Origin: Rhodosorus marinus
Lineage: Eukaryota; Rhodophyta; Stylonematophyceae; Stylonematales; Stylonemataceae
Length of the DNA stretch: 64,000 nt
Assembly: GCA_029953675.1 (NCBI GenBank)
Contig: JAMWBK010000002.1
Coordinates: forward strand, 3,348,001-3,412,000
Reading direction: 5' to 3'
Shown here: piece by piece, positions 1 through 12,143 of the stretch
How the letters are laid out: each line of letters begins with the position of its first letter
Numbering within the stretch: the stretch's first letter is position 1
Program-made: the position numbers and the translations under genes
The notes under the pieces: generated by a model
Seen by the model: only the letters and a program-made list of their open reading frames with translations
What the model was told of the DNA's origin: nothing
Database searches by the model: none

Positions 1-1381
1 CTCAATTGTCACAGAGATAAACTCTGCGTCTACCGTGAAAAGCTCCAGCGCATATGTGTTGTTCTATCGCCGTCGACAACGGGACACTATGTGAGACCAC
101 AGCCAAGGAACGCGAAGGCCGTGTGAAATTCGAAGTCCTGATGCTAGACTTAGCGGGTCTTAGCGGCTCTTGGTTTATAGTTGACAGCAACGCAAGTGCT
201 TGGGTAGGAATCTTAACCACAAAACTGAACATGTATATAAGTTATACGCGACTCACTGAGGCAGCGGTCAAGAAGAGGGCAGAACCTACTGGCAGAGAAA
301 ACCAAGGCACCATCGCATCACCTGTTGACCCGAAGGGTGGAGGTGCACTGACTGTCAATGGTAAACGGTCCCACGCCTCTGGCAATTCTGAGGAAGAGCG
401 CTTTGACCGGTTTTGGCGTACATTGAGTTCGACGCTCGCTTTTCGAGAGGTGCAAGGACCTCACCGGCCAAGAGGATCTTAAACGGTAGATCCTGATGAA
501 TTTCTAGAGGGGGACACCAGATCGATCGACCAGAGTCTGACCATTTAAGGGCCCATCGAACACCAAGTCGGGAGTTCTGCTTTCCCCTGAATCAAAGCTT
601 GAAGGAGCCCCTCATTGCCAGGGTATCGGCAAGGGCAGCTAAGCAAACTCGTGTCAGAACTTTAGTCTGCCATTAAAACAATGAGCCTTGAGAGGTAGTA
701 CCGCCACTCCAACACGATTTCTGCAGAAAAGAGCTCTACTCGGACCGCGATATTTCTGCCCAAGCTCGACGAAGGAAGGAAAGGAACCTTGGAGCAGATC
801 CAGGGCAGATCCAAATCCAGGACTACTCTCCGATCACGGGTCCACCATAGAATCAAATTTTACAATTCTCGTTCGTAACGAAACGGATTCGGTCCAAGCC
901 ATAGAAACCAACGCCGGACCGCCCCCCCCCCCGACAAAGACCCTCAAGAACCCATGGCTTCTTAAAACCACCTTTAAAAGTCATCATCTAGAAGACACTA
1001 TTTCTTAGTATAATATTAAAATATTGAATATTTATTAGATATAAATTTGTTCAGTATCTGTGACACTTAAGACCTACTGTTAGGTTTCAACTGTTCAAAA
1101 AGCAGTTGTCCTTTGCGCACTTGTCAGTACCAGGGGGCTGTGAAGAGGTTGGCAGGAGAGAAGGGCGAGAGAGACCTGCTGAATGTGGGGAAGGATAGTA
1201 TGAAAGCGTTTACGATAGAAGCTACTTTTGAGATGTCTAGGGGAGGTATTGCAGAGGAAGGTTAGAGAGTTGTTCTCTCTATCTCTTCATTCTGTCTGGT
1301 GGTGGCGTGTGTTCGTTTTGCAGAACTGGGTTGGTGAGACTTTGGGAGAGTGGAGGTGGTAGTTTTTCTGGGTGAGTCCAT
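1..1381. other. Intergenic region and AP-3 delta 5' flank
   Basis: No gene is recognised here. A 142-codon open frame at 54-482 (+) has no family resemblance that I can see. A C-run lies near 920-932. An AT-rich patch at about 1005-1050 and a G-rich stretch at 1130-1370 precede the AP-3 delta start and probably hold its promoter and leader. Confidence 0.4.
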
Positions 1382-4300
1382 ATGGATTCGCTTTTCAATC
1401 AGAGTTTGCAGGGTCTCGTGAAAGGGATTCGATCGAACAGACGGGATGAAGAGAGCTTTCTTAGGGCCAAGTATGCGGAGTGCACAGAGGAGGCGCGAAA
1501 TCCAGATCCGCAGACGAAGGGGAATGCCCTTCTGAAGCTCACCTATGTACGGCCACCTAACACCATTCTTTGCATTTTAACTTGGGGACCATTGGTTTCT
1601 GGAAACAGCGACCTAAAGCAATGTTTTTTCATGGTTTGCTACAATGTAGTTGCAGCTGTTTGGTTTCAACTTTGGATCTTCTTCATTCGAAGTGACCGTG
1701 GTCATGAGCCGTCCGGACTTTCAGCTGAAGAGAATCGGATATTTTGCTGCAGCGCAGTCGTTCTCTCCGAGGACTGATGTTCTTCTTCTAACTACAAATC
1801 AGTTCAAAAAGGTGAGGAAAGCACGGCGCCCTATTATCGGAAAGTCTTAGTTCTTGACACGCGTGCGCGTCCTGAATACAACATCTGGAAAACTTCTTAC
1901 AGGACCTAGTTCGGGGGCGTAATGCCGACTGCTCGTTGGCGCTCTCATGCCTTGCAAAGATAAGTACAGAGGAGTTCGGCCGAGACATTGGAGAGGATGT
2001 AGTTGGCCTTTTGAACAGTTCCCGACCATACATTAGGAAAAAGGCCACCCTCGTTGCGTACAGATTGGCGATGGTGAGTCCTCATCTTTTGGACACGCTG
2101 ATTCCAAAACTACACGAGAAATTCGACGACAATGATCCATCAGTAGTATGTGCTGCAGTTACTGTCCTTTGTGAGCTCGCCGGAAGATACCCCCGCGAGG
2201 TCTTGCAGTTTAGTGCAGAGCTCTATGGGCTGTTGAGCACCTCTAGAAACAACTGGGTGAAGATCAAAGTGGTCAAGCTGATGGGAAGGTTGTGCCAAGT
2301 AGAGCCAAAGTTTGCCAAGAAGCTCGTTTCACCGATGTCCGAGTTGATACGGACCACGGAGGCAAAAGCGCTGCTCTATGAGTGCTGCAGCACGGTAACA
2401 ACTGGCATGCTAGAGTTTGATTCAATTGTCGCGGTTGTCGCGGAGAAGCTTGGCAGTTTCATTGACGAAAAGGATCAAAATCTGAAATATCTTGGACTTT
2501 CAGCCATGACGAAGCTTGCGCGAAAGCACCCGAAGGTTATAAGAGACCATCGCGATCTGATTTTGGACTGTTTCCATGATGAGGATGTATGTATAAGGCT
2601 CTGTGCACTCGACCTGATCACCAGTATGATCACGAAGAAAAACCTCAGGGAAGTTTGCAAGATGCTGTTGAAGAGTCTTGCAAGCGGTATCGAGGTACGA
2701 CTACGCATTTTAGGCGTTGTTTAGAGGATTGAGGGAGCTGCTTGTGACTCACGCCCGCTTTCTGTTTCATTTCTGGGTTCTCGCCGAAAGGCGTCAAGAG
2801 ATACAAACTCAGGTCTTGCAGCGACTGAGGACGATTTCCTGATTGCCGTTGCGAATCGGTTAATGGAAACTGGGAATCCATCCTTGGCGAGCGAAGGGAG
2901 TCCGGCCGGATTCAAGTACTTAATCACCGAGGACGATTTCTCGTGGTACATATGCTCTGTCTTGTTTGAGCTTGCGCAGCTGTCTGTAAGAGCAGTTTCA
3001 ATAGATCCCTCTCGTCGACTTCCGTACTCCATCGCCGGAAGAATTGCGAATCAGTTCGTAGAAATCCCAGCTCGAGTTGATGCTATACGGAAGGAAGCTG
3101 TGGAGAGGGCCTTGCGTATTCTCGATATTGTCAGGGACCACGATGTCACAGGCTTGAATGAGCTAGTATCTTCTGCAGCTTTCGTTGTAGGGGAGAACCC
3201 GGATATGCTTGAACTCATGGGACTTGACGAGGCCAATGTCATCACCGCGCTTCTAAACGCTGATGTAGGGAACAAATCAGGACCGCAAGCCCAGCTTCGA
3301 ATCGTCTATGCTTGCTTGAAACTTTTCGCCAGGTCGAGCCCTGTGAAGCGAGAATCGCTGAGCCTTTTAGTGGGAGAAGGCTTCTCCCCTTACCTGAATA
3401 ACCCGGATCCGGAAGTGCAGGAAAGAGCAACGGAAGTTCAGCACCTACTTAAGAGCCGACTCACTCTCTCCTCCTTGTTCAAAGGTGGGTCCTATCCAAT
3501 TCATCACCATTGCTTTCCAGCAGATTGGTCAACAGCTTCTCATGTTGTACCCCCCAACCTCAATCTTTGGATTTGATCTTGAACAGATCGCTTGAGGCCG
3601 CGAAATGGATCTGTCCAGGCACTGGTAACAGTTCCAGTTGGTCTGGATATCGACGAGCCCCTTGCAGACATCTCAGATATTGAAGAACCCACTTCTGCGG
3701 GTCTGTTTGGTGGGGGAGCCGACGGATCCGGTGGATCCCTGAAATCCAAATCTGTGGACTTGTTGGGTATGAGCCGTGGAGAAGGCGGAGAAGATTCTTC
3801 TCTATACGGAAACAGTTTAAGCGAACCTGGAGGACGAGTTGAACGGGATGAGGAAAGGCAAAATAAGGACATCTTCTACCTTGCAACGACAAAATCCCAG
3901 CCCCAAGATGTGAGCTCCCAAAACAGCTGGGCCGCACACCTCATAACCGCGAGTGGCTTAGTTATGGTTTCATGCTCTATGCCTTTGCACAGGTGATTGA
4001 GGGTATTCTACTTAACCTAGATGGTGGACAAGAGGCCGACAGTCCAAGCAAAATTGCCGAAGTTTTTTTCTCAGCTGACGAGCTGAAACCCTCGACGTTC
4101 CATAAGGAAGACTACTCCGTCTTGAAGACCCCAACGGGATCATCACTCCGAGAATCGGCACTTCGAAAAGGCGACGAGCAGCTTCCATCGTTTGACCTGC
4201 TCGACGAACCTCATATAACAGCTAAGAAGAAGACGAAGAAGAAGAAGAAGAAGAAGAAGAAGAAGAAGAAGGATGCTGAAGATTCTAAAAATCAGGATTC

Positions 4301-4424
4301 CAAGACTGAAGAGGCCGCAGATGGCGGTTCGCGGGGAGACCTCCTGATTGACTTCAACGACGGGACGACTTCCACAAAACCCCAACCTACCAGCCCTGAC
4401 CAGATTCTTGACCTCCTTTCCTGA
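1382..4424 (+). CDS. AP3D: AP-3 complex subunit delta (delta-adaptin), six exons
   Basis: Large subunit of the AP-3 adaptor, which sorts cargo from Golgi/endosomes to vacuole or lysosome-type organelles. Proposed exons 1382-1546, 1650-1811, 1903-2686, 2813-3484, 3587-3909 and 3993-4424 join in frame (845 residues). All introns are GT-AG and 76-126 nt long. The N-terminus carries the adaptin trunk hallmarks: KGIRSNRRDEESF, the KLTY-LQLFG junction across intron 1, the LKRIGYFAAAQSF helix, then DLVRGRNADCSLALSCLAKI. HEAT-like helices follow to about residue 540. The hinge is acidic and Ser-rich, and a run of Lys (AAG repeat, 4223-4272) matches the Lys-rich hinge known for delta subunits. The C-terminal ear domain of animal AP3D1 is not seen, so the protein is on the short side. 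The third donor (after 2686) was chosen to keep the frame. Family call is firm; exact splice sites are inferred. Confidence 0.9.
4223..4272. repeat. AAG/GAA trinucleotide microsatellite inside AP-3 delta
   Basis: About 16 near-perfect AAG triplets, interrupted once by ACG, encode the Lys-rich stretch of the delta-adaptin hinge. Seen directly. The antisense strand reads as poly-Leu, which produces a spurious open frame. Confidence 0.9.
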
Positions 4425-4743
4425 TATTAACAACCAGTGTGCTTAGCCTAGGGAATCCGTTCTTTTGCTAACTGTGAAAACGACGTACTAACGTAAAAAG
4501 CGAAAACTTTTCAACTAGACACAGTGGGATGGAAGATTTAGCTCCCCCTTGAGTTCGTTATCCTATTCATAACGCGGACGTCATCAACTTCTGCCGTAGG
4601 AGAAGGCGAGAATCGACCTCCTCCGATTATTTGGGGGTCTGATCCTGGGTCCATGAAGCGACGGTGCGACCCTCCAAATACGTGCTATTGGTCTATCGGG
4701 TATGGTCGTAGTGTGTGGTTCTTTACAATTGTTTCTTGATCGA
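4425..4743. other. Convergent 3' flanks of AP-3 delta and the RHD3-like gene
   Basis: A spacer of about 320 bp between two convergent genes. It should hold both polyadenylation regions. I see no gene or clear repeat in it. Confidence 0.5.
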
Positions 4744-6521
4744 TTAGAAAGGCGATTGGAGGTCAAAACTAGTTGCTTCTCCTGCTTTGCTGTTAAAGTT
4801 GGCCTCCTGGTGCGCATACATTCTTCCGCGCTCTGCTTTCAGTGATCTGTCGCGGCGAGCCTTTTGCGGGACGGTAATCATCCGTTCCGGTCGGTCTCCA
4901 ATCAGGTTTGTTATAGTGAAGTCCTCGGGGCGCACGTTGGGGTTGAGATAGTGAACTGTGAAGTTCACCGGCGCCCGCAGTCCCGGAATGTACGAGCCTT
5001 CCAGACGAGCGATCTGTACCCTCTCCGTCGACACTTCCTTTAAGGACATCACGAACCTATGCTTGGATCCAGCATAGCGCCATTTTGATGCTTTGCATCT
5101 CATCTCCTCCGCCCTTCGCACGAATGTTTTCTCAACTTCCCTAACATTACTGTCAATAACCTTTTCGAGTTGGTTCGTCACCTAGTGCAAGATAAAAGCA
5201 AGCGATTGTCACATGAGCCAACGGAGTGCTAAGTTTTCAAGAGATGAGCATATCTTACATGAAGACGATTAAGGTTCGAACAGAAGGTCTCAAACAACAC
5301 TTCCATGATTAGCTCTAGCTGCTTTGCGTAGATTAATCCTAGTTCGTTGAGCATCGTCTCCTTCAGCTCCATATTCTTCCGATCGTACGCCTTCGTTCCT
5401 CGGAAGTCGCTGGCAAGGTGGCTGTATTCTTCGAGGGTATTTTCCACAAGCGCATCGGATTCCCTGCCAAAGTTGCTGTAATCGAAAAGGTGGGGTGTGT
5501 CAACATTAAGCTTAGAATCTACTGAATTGATTCACGCAAACCATGCTTACGCGATAACTCTCTCCTCGCGCTGTGCTCGATCCGACCAAGCCTTTGCCTT
5601 GAGGTTATACTGTTTATAAGCCTCCTTGTAGCTTTGGTCGCATTTGAAGTTCGCTGACACCTCTTCATCTGGCAGTGGTCTGGATTTCGCGTTCTCGGAA
5701 AGCACCCTCCAAAGTCTCGAAGCTTCCTCCGGGAATTTGGAAGCCTCCAATGCGTTCTGGAAGTCAGAGTTTTCAAAGAGGTATTCTTCCTCCATCGGGT
5801 TGACCAGCCTCGCGCGGAGAGCTGACGCTTCCGAGTCAAATTTCTCCCGGAAAAGGTTCTTATTCGAGAGAGTGACAAACTCAAACTCGAATAAATCAGT
5901 GAGGCGTGTCGCAACGTAGCCAGTGGGTCTAGATATAGTGTTCAGCGCGCTCCTGAAATCTGTCATCACCGCTGCGATTGCGTTCTGTCGTGAAATTTCT
6001 TCCTCATCGAAGTCCCGAATAACAGTCACCAGCAGCTGCTTCTTGGGCGAAATGACGCGCTCTGAACGAAGTTGGAGATTTTCCTCGACGGCTTGGAACA
6101 AATAAGAAATTCCTGAGGATTCCAATCGCCCGATGTCCCGCATATTGAATGAAACAAGCACGACATCGGCAATTGTGATCGCGAAACTTGCGGCGAGCTT
6201 TTGTGGCATTTTTCTTCCCAGATCTTTTGAATCCGCTCCTTCAACATCCAGAACCAACAATCCCCTCGGCGGAGAAGACAGAATCATCAAGTCCTTTCCT
6301 GTAACCCCTACTCCATTGATCCCGAGGGTGGTCTGAGAGCGCGAGACGCTCCCGACGGGAAAATCGCTCAAAATCAGATCGTTAAGCACCGAAGACTTTC
6401 CACTGGAACAAGGTCCAAGCGCAGAGATCACACTGAACTTCTTCGGAAGTCCTTTCATCAATCCCTTCAACCGACCCTCATTGAGCCTACCGCTCTTACT
6501 CACAACCTCGGACCAACCCAT
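4744..6521 (-). CDS. GB1/RHD3-type dynamin-like GTPase (atlastin/Sey1/RHD3 relative)
   Basis: Members of this family fuse ER tubules or act in defence-type GTPases. Exons 6521-5551, 5475-5259 and 5181-4744 join in frame (541 residues). The GTPase motifs are in order: P-loop GPCSSGKS at about 36-43, SQTTLGI switch at 62-68, DVEGAD at 92-97, and the RD motif of the GB1/RHD3 family in VTVIRDFDEEE at about 166-175. The NMRDIGR segment also matches RHD3-like domains. A helical middle region follows. The family's ER-anchoring hydrophobic hairpin near the C-terminus is not visible, and the protein is shorter than Sey1/RHD3 (about 770-800 residues). The tail has 'LRAPVNFTVHYLNPNVRPEDFTI', split here as LRAPVNFTVHYL plus NPNVRPEDFTI, which I do not recognise. 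It may be a soluble member or a divergent one. The family call is firm; its role in ER shaping is inference. Confidence 0.8.
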
Positions 6522-7591
6522 CTCTCAACCCCACCCTCCACAACCCCAAGATCACCCACCCAACAAACCAACCACCAAACTCAATCTCCTCCCTCACAAA
6601 AGCTCAATCACTCAACAGTTAACCTTCCCAACTGCTCCAAATAAATTCCTACTGATCTCTCCACACAAATCCATCCTAATATACTCAAATCCCATTTACA
6701 TAATCCCCTCTTTACCTCCCCATCGAGAATACAAAAGCAATCTCCCTATCCACGTCCCCCCCTTCCTACCCACCCCGGTTCTTCTCCCGTGCCGTTACCC
6801 ACCCACCCCCCCCTTTCCCTCCGCCTTAATCCGTCAAAAAAATCAAATTTACTCTTTTCTTCATTGCCGCATTACCTCGACGTCACCCGTCATGAAAACA
6901 AGCGCCCTTTTAAATCCCCATTTGTTACTTAAAACTACAACACTCCAATATTTATCATATATTTGATACATGTGACTAATTTTCGATGAAATATATCGTT
7001 TATATTGTCCTTAAATCGTTTATCATGTATGACTTAGCCTGCTCTTGAAATGGTCGTCGTCAAAGAAGTGGACGCAGTTTGTTGATTGTTTTTAAAAAAC
7101 AGAAAGACAGCTGTCCAATCCGAACCCAAAAAAAAATATTGTTCGCAAGAGATTGACGTGATGAGGTCCGGAGAGGGGTTTTGGGCAGGTGGATGGACTA
7201 ATTTCAAATGATACTGTAAAGTCAAAGTTTTTGATGGATTTTCTTGTTTTATGAGTAACGTTACGAAAGGATCCGTTAGGTTCTTACTCTGCGCCAGCTG
7301 AAGATTGAAGTTCTGATTGTGGTGTGATTTGATGATTGGAGCTGACACAACAAGAGGGAAGAGTAGCATGGTGCTGCTTTTAAATGCATGTCATCCTTGT
7401 TCCTGACTGGGGGAGAAAAACCATCTTCTCCAAGATTATTGGTTGCGGGGCAAGGTTGCGAAATGTTTGACTGCCAGATTCGGTTATCGCGTTGGAGAAC
7501 TGCGATGTTTGACGTGTGTATCTTGCTTGAAATGGTTGAGCACCGTAGTTTACCGTTTCGCTTTTGAGTCTTTGCACCCGGGTTGTTCGCC
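6522..7591. other. Intergenic, C-rich then AT-rich
   Basis: Upstream of the GTPase gene the + strand is strongly C-rich with CCACCC-like words (about 6515-6840), then turns AT-rich at 6900-7020. A 161-codon Pro-rich open frame at 6481-6966 is a composition effect. Likely promoter and leader of the minus-strand GTPase gene. No other gene seen. Confidence 0.4.
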
Positions 7592-8323
7592 CTACTTCTC
7601 TTGGGAGGGGCTCTTGGCTTGATTATAGGCTTGTGTTTCAAGTTCGCCTTCCTGAGCATTCATCGATGCTGGAGTATCAACATGCTCCGAACCGGTATGC
7701 CCTCCATCGAGCGCCTGGCGAGCCGAAATGAGCAAGTCGTTCATAAAGGCAATTTGGCCACCTAGGCGAGCACTCTCCGTTTCGTGAACCTGATCGAGGC
7801 GCCGTACTTCCTCCATGAGCTCATTTTCCGCCTCACTGTAGTAATGTGCGGGGGGGGGTTTTGGGGAAGCGAGTGCATGTTAAAATATGGCTGCCAGAGG
7901 TCACTGGATAATCAATACCCAGATGAGCCCGGGTACGAGCGCCGGAAGAACCTACCTCAAAAGAGCCTTTGCAGGAGTTATAATATGCTCAATCACGCAA
8001 GTGTTATAAACTTGCATGACGATGTTCATAACAACCAGCACACAGAAAATGCTCCCACTATATCAGCGGAGCTAGATACCCCTAGATAGGAGGGCCGTTA
8101 ATTCGGTGGTCCGGAAGATACCTGTCAAGACCTCATCGATGCTTAGAAGACCTTGACGCTCCATCGCTTCCTCACTGTGGTGACAAGGCAAGCGATGCGA
8201 AGTTGGACCTTGCTCGCTCGAGGGTAGTTTCGAAAGCCACTTCGTACTGTTTCCGTTCCCTTCTAACTCTAGCAGTGCACCGCCGCTATCCACGTCCTCC
8301 GGATAAGCTAGGCTATTCCTCAT
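7592..8323 (-). CDS. Hypothetical small protein with a coiled-coil segment, probably two exons
   Basis: Not recognised. A first open segment begins with ATG at 8323 and runs to at least about 8122. A second runs from about 7844 to the stop at 7592 and contains a heptad-like helix (ELMEEVRRLDQVHETESARL). A donor after SIDE (near 8131) and an acceptor just before AENELMEEV (near 7836) would join the two in frame, giving about 150 residues. That junction is a guess based on phase. The intron would be about 295 nt and contains a G9 run at about 7850-7858, longer than most introns here. The helix composition looks coding, but there is no homology support. Confidence 0.3.
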
Positions 8324-9049
8324 CTTCTACTTTGTCCTAAGACTATGAGCAAGAGCTACGCAAACTGGAAACAGTCCTAACCCTCCTGCCCTGTGCTTCA
8401 CCATGCTGCTGGCACCCCCGAGACCTGGCCGATCTAAGCCAGGACATGGCCAAGCCTTACCAAACAGGCCGAAAAGGAACATTCGCCAACTAATCGCACA
8501 TGTCGCGGACCCAAGTTTTTTTCAAAGTTTAATCCTTTTGAAAAGCAGATTTGGAGCACGCAATAGCTGTCTCGCCGGTGGGCATCGAAAGTCTGGAGTT
8601 ACGGTTGGACAAGGAGTTGAGTTTTGGTTTGCTAGCCGCTCAACTTTTGTTTTTTCTGGGATAAAAAGGTTTTCTGCATCCTTACGACGCGCAATGGTTT
8701 CAATCCGCGGGTTCCGAAGTCATAGTCGGGGCTGTAGTCGTGGTCTGCGACTGATGAATCATCAGTATGCGACGGCGGTCTATGGAAACTACGTATAGTG
8801 GCGCGTGTTTCTGACCCTTTGGACCGCGCTGAGTGTGCGATGGGCCGGAAATGCCACAGTATTTTCCAAGCTGTTTCAGAAGAATCTTCATTGTTCACTC
8901 GGCCACAGCATGGGGTATCACCTGAAAACGACCTATGGATCGTTTGACGTGGTAGTTTAATACAATCTTGGCGACGGAATTACTAATGCCAGCGAGCTTC
9001 TAATCGCTTCAACGAACACGCGAGTATCATGCAGATGGGACGAAGAAGT
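8324..9049. other. Intergenic, no gene recognised
   Basis: Lies between the small hypothetical and the 3' end of the FNR gene. Open frames of 88-131 codons occur on both strands but show no family features and overlap one another. Nothing further can be supported. Confidence 0.4.
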
Positions 9050-10135
9050 CTAGTAGGTTTCAACCTCCCACCTCTTTTCCTTCTTCATCTGCCTGCGGTA
9101 CTCCTTCCAGTCAAGCCCGTCCGCCTCAAAGAGACTGGCCATACAATCATCGATTCCGGGCTCCATTCCCTTGAGGCCGCACATGTACACGTACGTGTTC
9201 GGCTTCTTAAAGAGCTCATAGATCTGCTCAGCATATTCACTCATGCGGTTCTGAATGTACATCTTGTTTCCGTCCTTATCCGTCTGCTCGCGGGAGATAC
9301 ACCAGTCGACCTTGAAGTTGTCGGGTCTCTTGTGCGCGAACTCCTCAAACTCCTCCTGGTAAAGAAGGGAGGACGAAGTCGGCACTCCAAGGAACAACCA
9401 CATGAGACCGTTGAACTTGTAGTCGGGGTTGTCCTCGGCGAAAGCCCTGCGAATGAACCCACGGAAGGGGGCGATTCCAGTGCCAGTTCCCAGCATGATA
9501 ATTGTGGCATCCGGATCTGCAGGCATCAGCATGGCAGTTCCCACGGGTCCGGAGATCTTGACCTTGTCTCCAGGTGCCAGATCGCAGATGTGGTTGGAGC
9601 AGACGCCCTTGACCTCATTGCCGTCCTCATCATTGTAGACCAGCCTCTTCACGCAGAGAGACACAGTCTTGGAATCCCCGAAATCTCCGAGCGCGGTTGA
9701 GGCGATGGAATACAAGCGGACCCTCTGTGGCTTGCCCTTGGCGTCGACACCTGGAGGGATCACTCCGATGGATTGTCCCTCTAAGTACGGGACGTTGCCT
9801 GTGTTACGATGACAAAAAATTCGGGTGCCTCAGTGCGAGTTTCAAGTCGCAAACGATTCCCATCCAGATGACTTACCATCGTGCTGGAAAACGAGGTGGC
9901 GAGTGTCTCCTGGTGCATCTTCACCGACGATCTTGTTGTTGTACAACACGGTGGCCTCATAGGGCGCATTGGGCCGGAACAGATTCAGCGGAATCTGAGA
10001 CTTATCAAGGCCATGTGCCATCATCACTGGAGCGACGCGAGACTTGAGGACACCAACATTCGAGGACCTCGTCCTCACATTTTGACCGGTAAAGCTGGTC
10101 TTGGACCCAAGAGCAAAACCTCCAACGAACGCCAT
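9050..10135 (-). CDS. petH: Ferredoxin--NADP(+) reductase, plastid precursor
   Basis: Transfers electrons from photosystem I-reduced ferredoxin to NADP+ in the plastid stroma or at thylakoids. Exons 10135-9877 and 9798-9050 (intron 79 nt, GTAAGT...ACAG) give 335 residues. Residues 1-40 form a transit peptide starting MAFVGG, rich in Ser, Arg and Gly. The FAD-binding motif RLYSIAS is at 114-120, the NADP-binding [11 protein letters not shown] at 190-200, the CGLKG motif is near the C-terminus, and the chain ends in the conserved WEVETY, whose terminal Tyr stacks on FAD. No N-terminal CpcD-like phycobilisome-linker domain is present, unlike many cyanobacterial forms. It is divergent from rpiA, about 1.06 kb away. 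Phe at position 3 of the transit peptide fits red algae or glaucophytes. Very secure. Confidence 0.97.
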
Positions 10136-11193
10136 TCTTCAACAGTACCCTCTTCAAAATCAAACAACTCCCAACTCCAGTCGCAAAGATTGCCTACCCA
10201 CATACCGCCCTAGCCCAGCCTTCCATGTTCCATGGAAACCCTCCTTTAAACTTCGAAATCAGCTTACGTTGATTAATCAGAAAAGCAGGAGGATCAGACG
10301 ATGTAATTCTTCGCTGTAAAACGTCCCCCTAGCAATCCAACAGTACAAAAGCCTTCAAATATCACTTGGAAAAAGAGAAACGCGTTAGGTCTTTTCATCA
10401 AGAGGGGGGGGGGGCCGAGAGAAACTTCTAGTAAACATGCGGATCATGGCGATTGCACTCGAAACCCCGAGTCTCCCGAGACAGAAACTTTTGCCCCCGT
10501 GTGGACACCCAAAAAAATAGAAAGGCGTCCGACGCCACAAGATCAATAAATCAGACACGTGTCGTCTATCCATTAGAAAATCAACAATATCTCCATGACG
10601 GAGAAAACGGGCCAGTCTTCACTTTGCATGGACATACGCCAAGTGTCCTCTTCTTCGACAATAAACAAATCAAACTTTGGCACGTGTGATATTTACCGGT
10701 TTCCTCTATTCTGTTGGCCTCTCATTTCTGGTCACCAATGACAACCCTCGATCTTTTTCTGGCGTATCTTTCAGTCACACCGGTCGAGTCGTCTTCGAAA
10801 AACTATAGAATTACAAGCGTAAATGACTGAAGAGATGGTCGATCTCGGTATCGTTGGTTGATGGGTATATATAGATTGATATACAGTCATTTTACTTGGC
10901 TGGGTTTGGTTTGGGTGGTGCGAGATCGGTTGGATTGGTAAGGATGATTCGAGCTTGGCTTTCTTAGATCCTTCATATCGAAAACCCCTGTAATAAAGTT
11001 AGTCTGGAAGAGCAGTTGGGTGGTGAAGGTGTTGGTGGATGCCTTTCTTTTGCTTTGCCCTTTTAGCAAGAAAAGATTGCTGAGGAAGTAGGCGGAGGGC
11101 GCGATTTGCGTGGAGGCTTTTTCTCAGTGGTTGGATTTTGTTTTTATCTAAGTCGGGCCTTTTTTCGCAACCGTGTTTCGGCTGCTGTTTAGA
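10136..11193. promoter_or_regulatory. Shared upstream region of divergent FNR and RpiA genes
   Basis: Both flanking genes read away from this stretch, so both promoters must lie in it. A TATATATAG word at about 10866-10873 could be a TATA element for rpiA, though it is some 320 bp before the start codon. A G11-type run lies at about 10404-10414. Co-regulation of the two plastid genes by light is plausible but is inference only. Confidence 0.3.
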
Positions 11194-12143
11194 ATGAACT
11201 TCCAGACTGGATTTGTGGCAAACTTTGGCTCTAGAATTGGATCGTTCCAGAGGAGTTCCAACTTGGGCACTTCGAGGAGGGTAACTAGGTCTGCGGGTCG
11301 AGTGAGGATGGCGGCTTCGGTTGATGAACTGAAGAAGGTCGTGGGGTACAAGTCTGTTGATGACTATGTTACCAGCGGTATGGTGGTCGGATTGGGAACT
11401 GGTTCCACTGCTTACTTTGCTGTTGAGAGGCTCGGAGAGAAGCTGAAGTCTGGCGAACTCAAGGACATTGTTGCGATCCCCACGTCCATTAGAACAAAGG
11501 AGCAAGCTGAAGGTCTTGGCATCCCTCTGGTCACCTTGGACACTCACCCCGTCCTTGATGTAGCAATTGACGGGGCTGATGAGTACGACGACGATCTCAA
11601 CTTGGTGAAGGGCCGCGGAGGAGCCCTTCTTCGTGAGAAAATGGTCGAAGTTCAGGTGAGCGATCAGAAAGTGGATCTCGGTGCAACAGCTTTTTCTGCC
11701 TCGAAACTTCTTTTCCTGGACAGCGCAGTTGCCCGTTTGGAAAGGACTCACGCTTGTGGACTTCTCCGTTTTGGATTCAACAGGCTAAGAAGTTCATCGT
11801 TATCGTAGATGATTCCAAGAAGGTCCCAGGACTTGGGGTTAGCGGAGCCATGCCGGTCGAAGTCACTCCATTCTGCTGGGAGTACACTTTGAACAAGCTC
11901 AAGGGAGCAGCCTCTGTCGCTGGATGCGATGCGAAGCTGAGAATGGAGGGTGACGAACCCTACGTTACTGACAATGACAACTACATTGTCGATCTGTACT
12001 TTGAGGAACCGATCAAGGACGCGAATGCGGCTGCAAAAGAAATTCTTGAGATGGTTGGAGTAGTTGAGCACGGCCTCTTTCTTGATATGACCACGGCAGT
12101 TATCGTCGCTGGCAAGGAGGGCGTCGAGGTCATTGAGAAGTAA
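11194..12143 (+). CDS. rpiA: Ribose-5-phosphate isomerase A, plastid precursor
   Basis: Interconverts ribose-5-phosphate and ribulose-5-phosphate in the Calvin cycle and the oxidative pentose phosphate pathway. Exons 11194-11655 and 11784-12143 (intron 128 nt) give 273 residues. I start at the ATG at 11194 rather than an in-frame GTG upstream. Residues 1 to about 40 are a transit peptide (MNFQTGFVANFGSR) with Phe at positions 3 and 7. Family motifs follow: GLGTGSTAYFAV (about 66-77), IPTSIRT, DGADEYDDDLNLVKGRGGAL (the catalytic/substrate loop), and after the intron KKFIVIVDDSKKV. The mature part has the family's usual length. Very secure. Confidence 0.96.

Noticed and set aside
54-482. 142-codon plus-strand frame at the window start
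   Set aside because: Composition is unremarkable and no family is recognised; overlapping frames exist on the other strand.
4143-4433. Poly-Leu frame antisense to AP-3 delta
   Set aside because: It is the reverse complement of the AAG microsatellite and adjoining coding sequence.
6481-6966. 161-codon Pro-rich plus-strand frame
   Set aside because: It follows from the C-rich promoter-side DNA upstream of the minus-strand GTPase gene and overlaps its first codons.
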